From a bacterium (GTDB lineage: Bacteria > Bacillota_I > Bacilli_A > RFN20 > CAG-826): DNA of 6,080 nt. Below, one piece after another: positions 1-5,823 of this stretch; position 1 is the stretch's first letter; each line of letters begins with the position of its first letter. Location of the stretch: NCBI GenBank assembly GCA_019421105.1, contig JAHZFY010000067.1:1-6080 (forward strand), in the 5' to 3' direction. The position numbers were made by a program, and so were the translations under genes. The notes under the pieces were generated by a model. That model made no database searches, was not told the DNA's origin, and saw only the letters and a program-made list of their open reading frames with translations.

Positions 1-2128
1 CAAATAAAGATGTAACTATCCAGAACAATAATGTCCATTTTAATTTTCCTTTAGGTAGTTCACCTTTAGCAGTAGCGACCGCTGCAAAGCAAGGTATAGT
101 CAGCATATTAAATGCGATGAATGCAATTAAACCTTGCGCGGTAATTCCAGTGTTTTGAATTAAAATGGCAACAGATTCAGTTTCTCCTGGATCAGTTGTT
201 CCTACTACTACCGCTGCTAAGACGGCAAATAAAGAAACGACATTTTCTTTTGCGATCAATCCAGCAATGCTTGCTGCTACAAATACCCAGCCAATGCCAT
301 TTAATTGACTACCAAATCCTAATGGTGTGAAGATTGGCTGAATTAGCATCGATAAATTAGCAAGAATAGAATTTGACACATCAGCGTCATCTAAATATTG
401 CCAATTAAAGCTGAAGTGTGATAAAACCCAAACTAGAATTGTCGATACTAAAATGATTGTGAAAGCTTTTTTTACAAAGTGTTTGACTTTATCCCAAAGA
501 TGCAACATCAAACCTTTAAAGGATGGCATATGATAATTTGGTAATTCCATTATAAATGGAACGGCATCACCTTTTAATGTGGTATTTCTCATGATGATGA
601 TTGCCACAAAGGCAGTTATCATTCCTAATAAATACATTGATAAAGTAATCAAATCTGGATAAGCAAACCCAAATCGAATAGCAATTCCACCCGCAATCGC
701 GGTTAAGATAGGTAATTTCGCGCCACAAGAGAAGAATGGAATAACTCTAATTGTCGCTGTTCTTTCTTTTTCATCAGATAATGTTCTAGTATTGATCATC
801 GCAGGAATCGAACAACCAAATCCCATGATCATCGGCATAAACGCTCTACCTGATATGCCAAATCTTCTAAATATTCTATCTAATATGAAGGCAACACGTG
901 CCATATATCCACTATCTTCTAGTATAGAAAAGGCTAAGAATAGTAATAATATTTGAGGTAAAAATCCGATGACAGCAAATACACCAGCAATCATACCATC
1001 GCATATAAGACCAATCGCCCACGATGATGTATTTATGCTTTCTAGCCCGCTTGCAATTAACGAATTAATATAATCAAACGTGTTAGCAAATAAATTTGCG
1101 AATATTACACCTGGTGAAGATATACCCCCATTTGCGAATAACCCTTCGTATGGTGTGCCTTCAAAACTAACGACATCAACAACACCCATCGCATTTAAGA
1201 ATAAAAAGTCTTCAGAAAATACTAAGTGGAATATAATAGCTAAGATTGCAATAAATATTGGAATGCCTAACCATCTATTAGTCAAAACTTTATCGATTCG
1301 ATCTGATAAAGATAAACGAGATTTATTAGTTTTAAAATTATCGTTTGTTTTATTTTCTTTGATTGTTTTACTACAATAATTAGAAATAAATTTATATCTT
1401 TCATCGGCTATGATCGCTTCTAAATCATCACCGAAAGTATCGTCTTTAAAATTGGATTTAAATTCATCGATAATATGAATTAAATTAGGATGGTTTTTTG
1501 TCTCTATTTCATCTTTTTCAATTAATTTAATTGAATGAAAAAGAGGGTTGTCTATTTCTAAACTTTTAAAAGCAATTTCAACATCTTTGATTAAATGAGC
1601 TAATTTACTTCCTTTTAAAACAGTTTTACCACGTCTTGGCTTTAAACTTTCCTCATAAGCGACTTTCATCAACTCATCAATGTTTTCTTCTTTTAAAGCT
1701 GAGATTAAAACCACAGGAACCCCTAATGCATCTTGTAACGCTTTGACATCGACTTTTTTATTGTCTTTTAATAAAGCATCCGCCATATTAAGGGCTACGA
1801 CCATAGGTACGTTCATTTCGAGTACTTGAGTGGTTAAATATAAATTTCTTTCTAAGTTAGTAACATCGACAATATTAATAATAGCCGCAGGTTTTTCGTC
1901 TAAAATAAAATTTCTAGAGATGACCTCTTCAGGTGTATAAGGAGATAATGAATAAATACCTGGTAAATCGATGATTGAAACCTTTTCATCGAGTTTTTTA
2001 TACACGCCTTCTTTTTTATCCACTGTTACACCAGGCCAATTACCAACATGCGCGGTCGAACCAGTCAGTGAATTAAAAAGGGTCGTCTTACCGCTATTTG
2101 GATTACCTATCAATGCAAATTGTTTCAT
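1..2128 (-). CDS. feoB: FeoB ferrous iron transport protein (C-terminal end beyond window)
   Basis: FeoB is the membrane permease of the bacterial Fe2+ uptake system, with a cytosolic GTPase at its N-terminus. The frame is open without interruption for 709 codons from the ATG at 2128 to the left edge. The GTPase domain shows G1 GNPNSGKTT (residues 8-16), the switch region GNWPGVTV (29-36), G3 DLPG (54-57), G4 NMAD (114-117) and G5 SALK (143-146). A charged helical spacer of about 100 residues follows, then the membrane domain with both Gate motifs: GFGCSIPA with Cys439 and FFSCGAKLP with Cys468. PFIMELP, the AKE motif (626-628) and the late Cys680 in IPCFAA are also typical. The last codons visible (ELPKGKLKWTLLFW) match the region just before the usual C-terminus, so probably only some tens of residues are missing. 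An AAAGGAG site (2134-2140) lies 5 bases before the start. It is the third gene of the feo operon, 14 bases after feoA. No FeoC or fused FeoA domain is seen. Confidence 0.97.
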   Translation of the reverse strand, partial: MKQFALIGNPNSGKTTLFNSLTGSTAHVGNWPGVTVDKKEGVYKKLDEKVSIIDLPGIYSLSPYTPEEVISRNFILDEKPAAIINIVDVTNLERNLYLTTQVLEMNVPMVVALNMADALLKDNKKVDVKALQDALGVPVVLISALKEENIDELMKVAYEESLKPRRGKTVLKGSKLAHLIKDVEIAFKSLEIDNPLFHSIKLIEKDEIETKNHPNLIHIIDEFKSNFKDDTFGDDLEAIIADERYKFISNYCSKTIKENKTNDNFKTNKSRLSLSDRIDKVLTNRWLGIPIFIAILAIIFHLVFSEDFLFLNAMGVVDVVSFEGTPYEGLFANGGISSPGVIFANLFANTFDYINSLIASGLESINTSSWAIGLICDGMIAGVFAVIGFLPQILLLFLAFSILEDSGYMARVAFILDRIFRRFGISGRAFMPMIMGFGCSIPAMINTRTLSDEKERTATIRVIPFFSCGAKLPILTAIAGGIAIRFGFAYPDLITLSMYLLGMITAFVAIIIMRNTTLKGDAVPFIMELPNYHMPSFKGLMLHLWDKVKHFVKKAFTIILVSTILVWVLSHFSFNWQYLDDADVSNSILANLSMLIQPIFTPLGFGSQLNGIGWVFVAASIAGLIAKENVVSLFAVLAAVVVGTTDPGETESVAILIQNTGITAQGLIAFIAFNMLTIPCFAAVATAKGELPKGKLKWTLLFWIVTSLF

Positions 2129-2142
2129 ATATTCTCCTTTCT

Positions 2143-2373
2143 TTAACTTAATAATATGGTTACAAAACTAGCCTCAGATTTTCTAAGAGTAAGTTCATAT
2201 CCTCTAATATTTATTTGAATTGGATCACCTAATGGTGCTTTCTTTTTTAAAATTACTTCCGCACCAGGAGTGACTCCCATATCAAATAATCTTTTTCTAA
2301 TGAGACCTTCTCCTTCAATTTTTATAACTTTGCCAGTTTCACCTACCGACAAGTCACATAACTTTTTTTCCAT
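2143..2373 (-). CDS. feoA: FeoA family protein, second copy (adjacent to feoB)
   Basis: A 76-residue cytosolic protein of the FeoA family, a small SH3-like beta barrel that associates with FeoB and supports Fe2+ uptake; its exact biochemical role is unsettled in the literature. Family marks are an N-terminal LSVGETGKVIKIEG segment, the central RKRLFDMGVTPGAEV (the usual R-L-x-x-[ML]-G-[VI]-x-P-G-x-x-[VI] pattern), PLGDPIQINIRGYELTLRKSEA, and a short tail. This is the classic FeoA pattern, closer to the family norm than the upstream copy. Its ribosome site AAGGAGGG (2377-2384) overlaps the TAA of the preceding feoA, giving TAAGGAGGGAATATG and suggesting coupled translation. It lies 14 bases before feoB. 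Confidence 0.95.
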   Translation of the reverse strand: MEKKLCDLSVGETGKVIKIEGEGLIRKRLFDMGVTPGAEVILKKKAPLGDPIQINIRGYELTLRKSEASFVTILLS

Positions 2374-2382
2374 ATTCCCTCC

Positions 2383-2595
2383 TTAGCAAACAAATATTTT
2401 TTTTGCAACGCTGACATCTAATGCCAATCTAAAATCTTTAATCGCAATTATGATGTTTCCGTTTGTAGAAGATAAAATTTTAACTTTTGAATTAATTGTT
2501 ATACCTAATGATTCAAGATGTTTTTTAGTTTTATCATCTAACATAACTTTAGTGATAGTTAATTCCTGATTTAAAGGTGCTAATACAATTGGCAT
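2383..2595 (-). CDS. feoA: FeoA family protein, first copy (first gene of feo operon)
   Basis: A 70-residue FeoA-domain protein beginning MPIVLAPLNQELTI. The HLESLGITINSKVKI segment corresponds to the R-L-x-x-[ML]-G-[VI]-x-x-G-x-x-V core of FeoA, followed by the beta strands GNIIIAIKDFRLALD and a short VAKKI end. This resembles the 'MPLxLAPLG' FeoA type often found as the first of two FeoA copies in Firmicutes operons. The start is placed at 2595 rather than at an in-frame ATG seven codons upstream (2616). The 2595 ATG has a near-perfect AAAGGAGG site (2600-2607) 4 bases before it. The 2616 ATG has no ribosome site, lies inside an operator palindrome and sits only a few bases after the predicted transcription start. 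It probably acts with FeoB, but whether the two FeoA copies have different roles cannot be told from sequence. Confidence 0.92.
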   Translation of the reverse strand: MPIVLAPLNQELTITKVMLDDKTKKHLESLGITINSKVKILSSTNGNIIIAIKDFRLALDVSVAKKIFVC

Positions 2596-2607
2596 AATTC
2601 CTCCTTT

Positions 2608-2623
2608 GTTAGTCATAACTAAC
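2608..2623. promoter_or_regulatory. Operator palindrome 2 at the feo transcription start
   Basis: A second perfect inverted repeat, GTTAGT-CATA-ACTAAC, with the same arm length and centre length as the repeat at 2632-2647. The two centres are 24 bases apart and the four half-sites start at 2608, 2618, 2632 and 2642. It covers roughly +1 to +16 of the predicted feo transcript and directly abuts the feoA ribosome site. It could therefore serve as a second repressor site, or as a small 5' hairpin in the mRNA, or both. Confidence 0.65.
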
Positions 2624-2629
2624 TACTAT

Positions 2630-2657
2630 ATGTTAGCATACGCTAACTGAATGTCAA
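2630..2657 (-). promoter_or_regulatory. feo operon promoter
   Basis: On the minus strand a perfect -35 TTGACA (2652-2657) is followed after 16 bases by TAACAT (2630-2635), which is preceded by TGC and so forms an extended -10. Transcription would start near 2623, giving a 5' leader of about 28 bases before the feoA ATG. The palindrome at 2632-2647 fills the spacer and part of the -10, so a bound repressor would block polymerase. The assignment is made by eye and not tested. Confidence 0.75.
2632..2647. promoter_or_regulatory. Operator palindrome 1 between -35 and -10 of the feo promoter
   Basis: A perfect inverted repeat, GTTAGC-ATAC-GCTAAC, with 6-base arms and a 4-base centre. It lies between the -35 and -10 of the feo promoter. 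The GTTAG/CTAAC half-site is the same core found in the DtxR consensus operator, although the spacing between halves differs. The natural ligand is the DtxR/MntR-family protein encoded just downstream on the plus strand. Binding is inferred. Confidence 0.7.
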
Positions 2658-2666
2658 TTATTTTTT

Positions 2667-2697
2667 TGTTTTTATTTAAATTAATTAAAGATACAAT
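2667..2697 (+). promoter_or_regulatory. Probable promoter of the DtxR-family regulator (leaderless transcript)
   Basis: TACAAT at 2692-2697 is a good -10. Seven bases after its last base falls 2704, next to the ATG at 2705, so the mRNA would have essentially no leader. The -35 is weak: TTGTTT at 2667-2672 with a 19-base spacer, or T-rich sequence at 2669-2674 with 17. The lack of any ribosome site before the ATG fits leaderless translation. Confidence 0.5.
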
Positions 2698-2704
2698 AGA
2701 TTGT

Positions 2705-3064
2705 ATGAACAAGCATCAATCAAAAGAAGACTACTTAGAATCTATATTAAAACTTAGCAATGATAGCAAAGGCGTCCATGCGATTGATATCGCAAAAGAC
2801 TTGGGTTTTTCAAAACCAAGCGTTTCTATTGCTTTAAAAAAATTAAAGGAATTAGATTATATAACTATCGATTCTAAAACTAATGCGATCTTTTTAACTG
2901 ATGAAGGCTTAAAAATCGCTAATAAAGTCTATGAAAGACATAAAACTATTACGCAATGGTTCATCAATTTAGGTATAAGAAAAGACATCGCTGAAATGGA
3001 TGCCTGTAAAATCGAGCATGAATTAAGCGAAGAAACTTATCAAGCTATTAAAAAACACATCAAA
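2705..3064 (+). CDS. DtxR/MntR-family metal-dependent transcriptional regulator
   Basis: A 119-120 residue metalloregulator, most likely the Fe2+ (or Mn2+) sensing repressor of the divergent feo operon. It begins MNKHQSKEDYLESILKL, as family members do, followed by a winged helix (about 22-68: VHAIDIAKDLGFSKPSVSIALKKL, wing, FLTDEGL) and the dimerisation/metal helices. Candidate ligands are Asp9, Glu12, His79 (YERHKTI), Cys101, Glu104 and His105 (DACKIEHELS). Asp9 is as in MntR, whereas Cys101 is as in DtxR/IdeR, so metal preference is uncertain. The protein stops after the dimerisation domain and lacks the C-terminal SH3-like domain of long DtxR proteins, which is the MntR length. The start is set at 2705 because the family's N-terminus begins there; an upstream in-frame ATG at 2651 would add a hydrophobic run from the control region. 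No ribosome site is visible, and a promoter lies directly upstream. Confidence 0.93.
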
Positions 3065-3074
3065 TAAAAATTTA

Positions 3075-3839
3075 TTAAGCAAGCGATAACTCATCGCTTG
3101 TTTTTTTCTTCAAAGAAAAATCTTCATTAAATCTAGCATAAACCGCTAGATAAATTAAATATATATATGGCATTCCTAAGTTAGTTTCGATGACACTATT
3201 GATGATTAACGTAGTTAAACTGACTTCATTTAATGGTCTAATTCCATTGACTAACAACGCTAATTCCCATGAAAATTGGACGCTGATGCCAATTAAATTT
3301 AACCATAATAAATTGATCATTTTCTTTTTGCTCATCAAATTATAAGCAATTAAACCAAAATAGCCAACGATTAAAATAATAGCCATCGCACCATGATAAG
3401 CGCCAGTTGTTCTTGATGTTTGAATCGTGGCTTCTCCTCCTATGCTTGCAATGCTAGGAGCAGCTAACCACCATAAAATAATCAATATTAAATATTCTTT
3501 TAAATGTTTATCTTTTTTAAGACATAACCATATAAAAGCAAAATTAGTTATGCCATAACTTAAAGACATCCATAACAATACTAAAGCAGTATTAGCTTCG
3601 CTTGCTACACCATTAACTAGTACAGTTCTAGAGCCAGAAAGCCAATAAAAATAACCATAGTCAACGACATAATATATGATTCCACCAAAAATTGCCCAAG
3701 CTAATGTAACATACTTTTTTTGATATATTAAAAGCCCTAATAAAAATAAAATAAATATCGAATCTAAAATAATATAAAGTAAATTAAAGTTTCTTGTCGG
3801 AGTGATTTGCTCAATACTTTTTAATACATTTTCAATCAT
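3075..3839 (-). CDS. Integral membrane protein of unknown function, seven predicted helices
   Basis: I do not recognise this 254-residue family. It is strongly hydrophobic with about seven membrane segments: near 18-40, 44-66, 86-107, 115-133, 149-169, 175-197 and 208-235. Lysine-rich loops (KK at 41-42, KKDKHLK 108-114, KKK 171-173, KKK 244-246) put the N-terminus outside and the C-terminus inside. Charged or polar residues occur within or at the outer ends of helices: Asp60 in VVDYGYFYW, Arg71, Glu136, Arg143 and His149 (TSRTTGAYHG), Glu192 in SWE, Arg201, and Glu218/Asn220 in IETNLGMPY. This pattern would suit a transporter or a membrane enzyme, but no named motif supports either. It is the last gene of the lacI operon. 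Its ribosome site AAAAGGATGA (3847-3856) contains the TGA stop of the esterase gene, so the two are probably translationally coupled. No cleavable signal peptide is evident. Confidence 0.85.
   Translation of the reverse strand: MIENVLKSIEQITPTRNFNLLYIILDSIFILFLLGLLIYQKKYVTLAWAIFGGIIYYVVDYGYFYWLSGSRTVLVNGVASEANTALVLLWMSLSYGITNFAFIWLCLKKDKHLKEYLILIILWWLAAPSIASIGGEATIQTSRTTGAYHGAMAIILIVGYFGLIAYNLMSKKKMINLLWLNLIGISVQFSWELALLVNGIRPLNEVSLTTLIINSVIETNLGMPYIYLIYLAVYARFNEDFSLKKKTSDELSLA
3080..3107 (+). terminator. Intrinsic terminator of the DtxR-family gene
   Basis: CAAGCGAT (3080-3087), a 5-base loop, then ATCGCTTG (3093-3100) followed by seven T (3101-3107) form a textbook plus-strand terminator 16 bases after the regulator's stop region. 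The hairpin lies inside the 3' end of the convergent membrane-protein gene. On the minus strand the same hairpin precedes a poorer, broken T-rich stretch, so it may also stop the opposing operon, less efficiently. Confidence 0.88.
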
Positions 3840-3846
3840 ATAAATA

Positions 3847-4710
3847 TCATCCTTTTAAATCTAGCCAGTAATTAAAGGCATCATCAACATATTTAGCCCA
3901 TGCTTTTTCATGATGAATTTCATTAGAATCATAGACTAATTTTACTTGATTGGTTTTAAAACCAATCTTTTTTAAGTAATTATACACTAAAAAGGTCGAA
4001 CGAGTAAACCTAGATTCAAAATCTACACCTCCGACATAAAAATAAAAACGTCCTCTATCATTTGGGTCGATATTATACTTTTTTAAATTTTGCTTTAATG
4101 CATCGTATTTATACGCTAAAAAAGCAGGCGAAAAACATAAAGAAAAAGAAATGACATCTTTGTATTTATTTCCCATATAAAAAGCAGTTAATCCACCCAT
4201 TGATGATCCCCCAAAAGCGGTATTTTCATAATCAGGTAATGTATGGAAGGTTTTATCGATTAATGGTTTAATAGTCTTTATAAAAAATTCACCATAAATA
4301 TCACCATAACAAATCCCATCTTTATTTTTAAAATAAGACATGCCATCACTAATTGGTGTCATTTCTTGGATGCGGGTAAATTCTTCTTTTGGACAATCAA
4401 AGCCAACGATGATAGGAACTTCAAGATTTCTTTTAACTCGATTTTCAATAGTTTCGTCCATCATCCATTCTCCATAACCAGAAGTATAATGGTCGACACA
4501 GTTTTGTCCATCACACATATATATGACTTTAAATCTTTTATTAGGATTATCAAATTCATATGTCGAAGGTAAATAAACACGGATGGTTCTTAATTTATAC
4601 TTATTTGGTATATCAAAAAATATGTCGTAAGTATAAACATGTCCACCTTTAGCGATAGTGTTAGGTTTTTTATTGTATAATTTAAATAAACCAATTGTTT
4701 TTGGAACCAT
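3847..4710 (-). CDS. Esterase D / CE1-like alpha/beta hydrolase (cytoplasmic)
   Basis: A 287-residue hydrolase of the putative esterase family (the group containing esterase D, enterochelin esterase and feruloyl/acetyl xylan esterases). After an N-terminal strand region (TIRVYLPSTYE, 42-52), FKVIYMCDGQN (60-70) is the family's first core strand. The nucleophile elbow GGSSMGG gives Ser170 in GxSxG. The C-terminal HHEKAW (266-271) matches the family's H-x-E-x-x-W, making His266 the likely catalytic histidine. The acid is less clear; Asp230 in GGVDFE is a candidate. There is no signal peptide, so it should act in the cytosol on an imported ester. With a LacI regulator in the same operon and a sugar kinase next door, an acylated sugar or glycoside is a reasonable substrate, but this is inferred. 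The gene starts 3 bases after lacI. Its ribosome site AAGAGGAG (4723-4730) lies within the last lacI codons, 12 bases from the ATG. Confidence 0.9.
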   Translation of the reverse strand: MVPKTIGLFKLYNKKPNTIAKGGHVYTYDIFFDIPNKYKLRTIRVYLPSTYEFDNPNKRFKVIYMCDGQNCVDHYTSGYGEWMMDETIENRVKRNLEVPIIVGFDCPKEEFTRIQEMTPISDGMSYFKNKDGICYGDIYGEFFIKTIKPLIDKTFHTLPDYENTAFGGSSMGGLTAFYMGNKYKDVISFSLCFSPAFLAYKYDALKQNLKKYNIDPNDRGRFYFYVGGVDFESRFTRSTFLVYNYLKKIGFKTNQVKLVYDSNEIHHEKAWAKYVDDAFNYWLDLKG

Positions 4711-4713
4711 ATA

Positions 4714-5733
4714 TTAATATAACTCCTCTTCTAATTTATGAACGACGATCGTATTTTTTAAAATTAAAGTGTTATCCATAATTTTTTCAGTTGGAATGTC
4801 TTTTTTTGCAATTAAATAATTATATAAATATTCAATAGCTTTGACACCTTGTGTATATGGATGTTGAGTAATCGTAGCGATAATCGTATCGTTTTTTAAA
4901 CCTTCTTCAATCTCTTTAAAATATTCTATGGTATAACATTTAATATTTGTTTTTGACTCATAAATGGCCTTGAGTCCACCTTTAATGCCAGCACCAAAAA
5001 AACAAATTGTATCTAAGTCTTTATTATCATTTAGCATTTCTTTGACGCATCGATATGAAATATCTTCATCGTCATAATTATATTTTTTAGAAATAATTTT
5101 TTTATCTTCATTTAAAGTATCTTCAAAACCGGTTAATCTTTCAGGGGCGGAATAATTATGTGGACAAGACTCTACGACACCTATATTTTTAGATTTTCCG
5201 ATAAGATTAATTAAATTTGCAATTAAAGAGCCAGAATTATAATAATCACATCCAATAAAACAAATGCAATTTTTAATATCTAATCGATTGTTAATGCAAA
5301 TTGTTGGAACATTAAGTTCATCTACTTTGTTACATATAATTTCATCATTAAAAGAAGTTATAATCAAAGCTGAAACTTCTTCTTGTATCAATTCATCTAA
5401 AGCTTTCAAAATCATTTCTTTTTTATATAGATTGACTTTTTTTAAGATGATTGACATACCAGCGTTTTTATATTTATGAGCGCGTTTTTTTATCCCTTTG
5501 ACCACTAATTCAAAAAAAGGAATATCAATAGAACCAGCGATGACACCTATTTTAAATTTTTTATTGCGCATCGATAGGCTTCTTGCGTATTCATTTGGTC
5601 GAAAATCATACTTTTTAATGATATCTAAAACTTTTTGTTTAGTCGCATTAGAAACATTGCTTCGATTGTTGATAACTCGATCAACTGTCCCTCTTGAAAC
5701 ACCTGCTAATTTTGCTATTTCTTTAATTGTCAT
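4714..5733 (-). CDS. LacI-family transcriptional regulator
   Basis: A 339-residue regulator with the LacI layout. The N-terminal helix-turn-helix MTIKEIAKLAGVSRGTVDRVINN (1-23) has the GTVDRV recognition helix of a sugar-responsive subgroup. A hinge helix RPNEYARSLS (45-54) carries the conserved Leu53. A type 1 periplasmic-binding-protein fold (about 60-330) binds the effector: KIGVIAG, the IITSF strand, FIGCDYYNSG, a Cys-His-containing ESCPHNYSAPERLTGFE segment, and ITQHPYTQG near the end. The effector is probably a sugar or derivative but cannot be named. The start is firm because MTIKEIA is the canonical N-terminus and an in-frame stop lies a few codons upstream. No ribosome site precedes it; the promoter at 5740-5767 would start transcription at the ATG itself. 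It heads an operon with the esterase and membrane protein, which it probably controls, along with itself and perhaps the upstream kinase. Confidence 0.95.
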   Translation of the reverse strand: MTIKEIAKLAGVSRGTVDRVINNRSNVSNATKQKVLDIIKKYDFRPNEYARSLSMRNKKFKIGVIAGSIDIPFFELVVKGIKKRAHKYKNAGMSIILKKVNLYKKEMILKALDELIQEEVSALIITSFNDEIICNKVDELNVPTICINNRLDIKNCICFIGCDYYNSGSLIANLINLIGKSKNIGVVESCPHNYSAPERLTGFEDTLNEDKKIISKKYNYDDEDISYRCVKEMLNDNKDLDTICFFGAGIKGGLKAIYESKTNIKCYTIEYFKEIEEGLKNDTIIATITQHPYTQGVKAIEYLYNYLIAKKDIPTEKIMDNTLILKNTIVVHKLEEELY

Positions 5734-5739
5734 AATTAT

Positions 5740-5767
5740 ATTTAAATATTTTTATTTAATTTGTCAA
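5740..5767 (-). promoter_or_regulatory. Promoter of the lacI-esterase-membrane protein operon
   Basis: On the minus strand a perfect -35 TTGACA (5762-5767) is followed after 16 bases by TTAAAT (5740-5745), or after 17 by TAAATA. The predicted start of transcription is 5732-5733, the A or T of the lacI ATG. TATAAT also occurs closer to the gene (5735-5740), but its 21-base spacer and its place two bases from the ATG make it unlikely as the -10. It lies between the kinase terminator and lacI. Confidence 0.6.
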
Positions 5768-5776
5768 TAAATTAAA
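5755..5776. promoter_or_regulatory. 22-base inverted repeat over the -35 of the lacI promoter
   Basis: TTTAATTT (5755-5762) and AAATTAAA (5769-5776) are perfect inverted arms around a 6-base centre, GTCAAT. The repeat is centred on the TTGACA -35, so it could be an autoregulatory operator. It lacks the central CG usual in LacI-family operators and is made only of A and T in the arms, so chance is a real alternative. Confidence 0.3.
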
Positions 5777-5790
5777 AGAATTTTAACATG

Positions 5791-5816
5791 AAAAAAAAGA
5801 TAAGCAGATGCTTACC
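5791..5816 (-). terminator. Intrinsic terminator of the sugar kinase gene
   Basis: Read on the minus strand, GGTAAGC (5810-5816), loop ATCT, GCTTATC (5799-5805, one G-T pair) and eight T (5791-5798) make a strong terminator starting 7 bases after the kinase stop. A rival longer-range pairing AAGATAA/TTATCTT uses the flanks. It separates the kinase transcript from the lacI promoter. Confidence 0.85.
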
Positions 5817-5823
5817 TTTTATC

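Noticed and set aside
1080..1379. Plus-strand open frame of 99 codons
   Set aside because: Lies antisense within feoB, which is open across the whole region with strong family motifs; no ribosome site or recognisable product.
1..2128. Possible frameshift or premature stop in feoB
   Set aside because: I read every codon in this frame; it is open throughout and all motifs occur in order. It simply runs off the left edge.
1971..2171. Plus-strand open frame of 66 codons
   Set aside because: Antisense to the feoB GTPase domain start and to the feoA end; a shadow of those conserved genes.
2596..2616. Longer feoA starting at the ATG at 2616
   Set aside because: No ribosome site, inside an operator palindrome and almost at the transcription start; the ATG at 2595 has AAAGGAGG and gives the family N-terminus.
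2651..2704. Longer DtxR-family protein starting at the ATG at 2651
   Set aside because: Adds a hydrophobic stretch foreign to the family, has no ribosome site, and begins before the best -10 of the gene.
3847..3849. TGA read as tryptophan (mycoplasma code)
   Set aside because: TGA ends the esterase at the family's normal length, directly before the next gene, and all conserved tryptophans seen are TGG.
4366..4572. Plus-strand open frame of 68 codons
   Set aside because: Antisense to the esterase gene; no family resemblance or start signals.
5264..5770. Two plus-strand open frames antisense to lacI (5264-5479 and 5498-5770)
   Set aside because: Shadows of the lacI coding sequence, which has a full domain layout on the minus strand.
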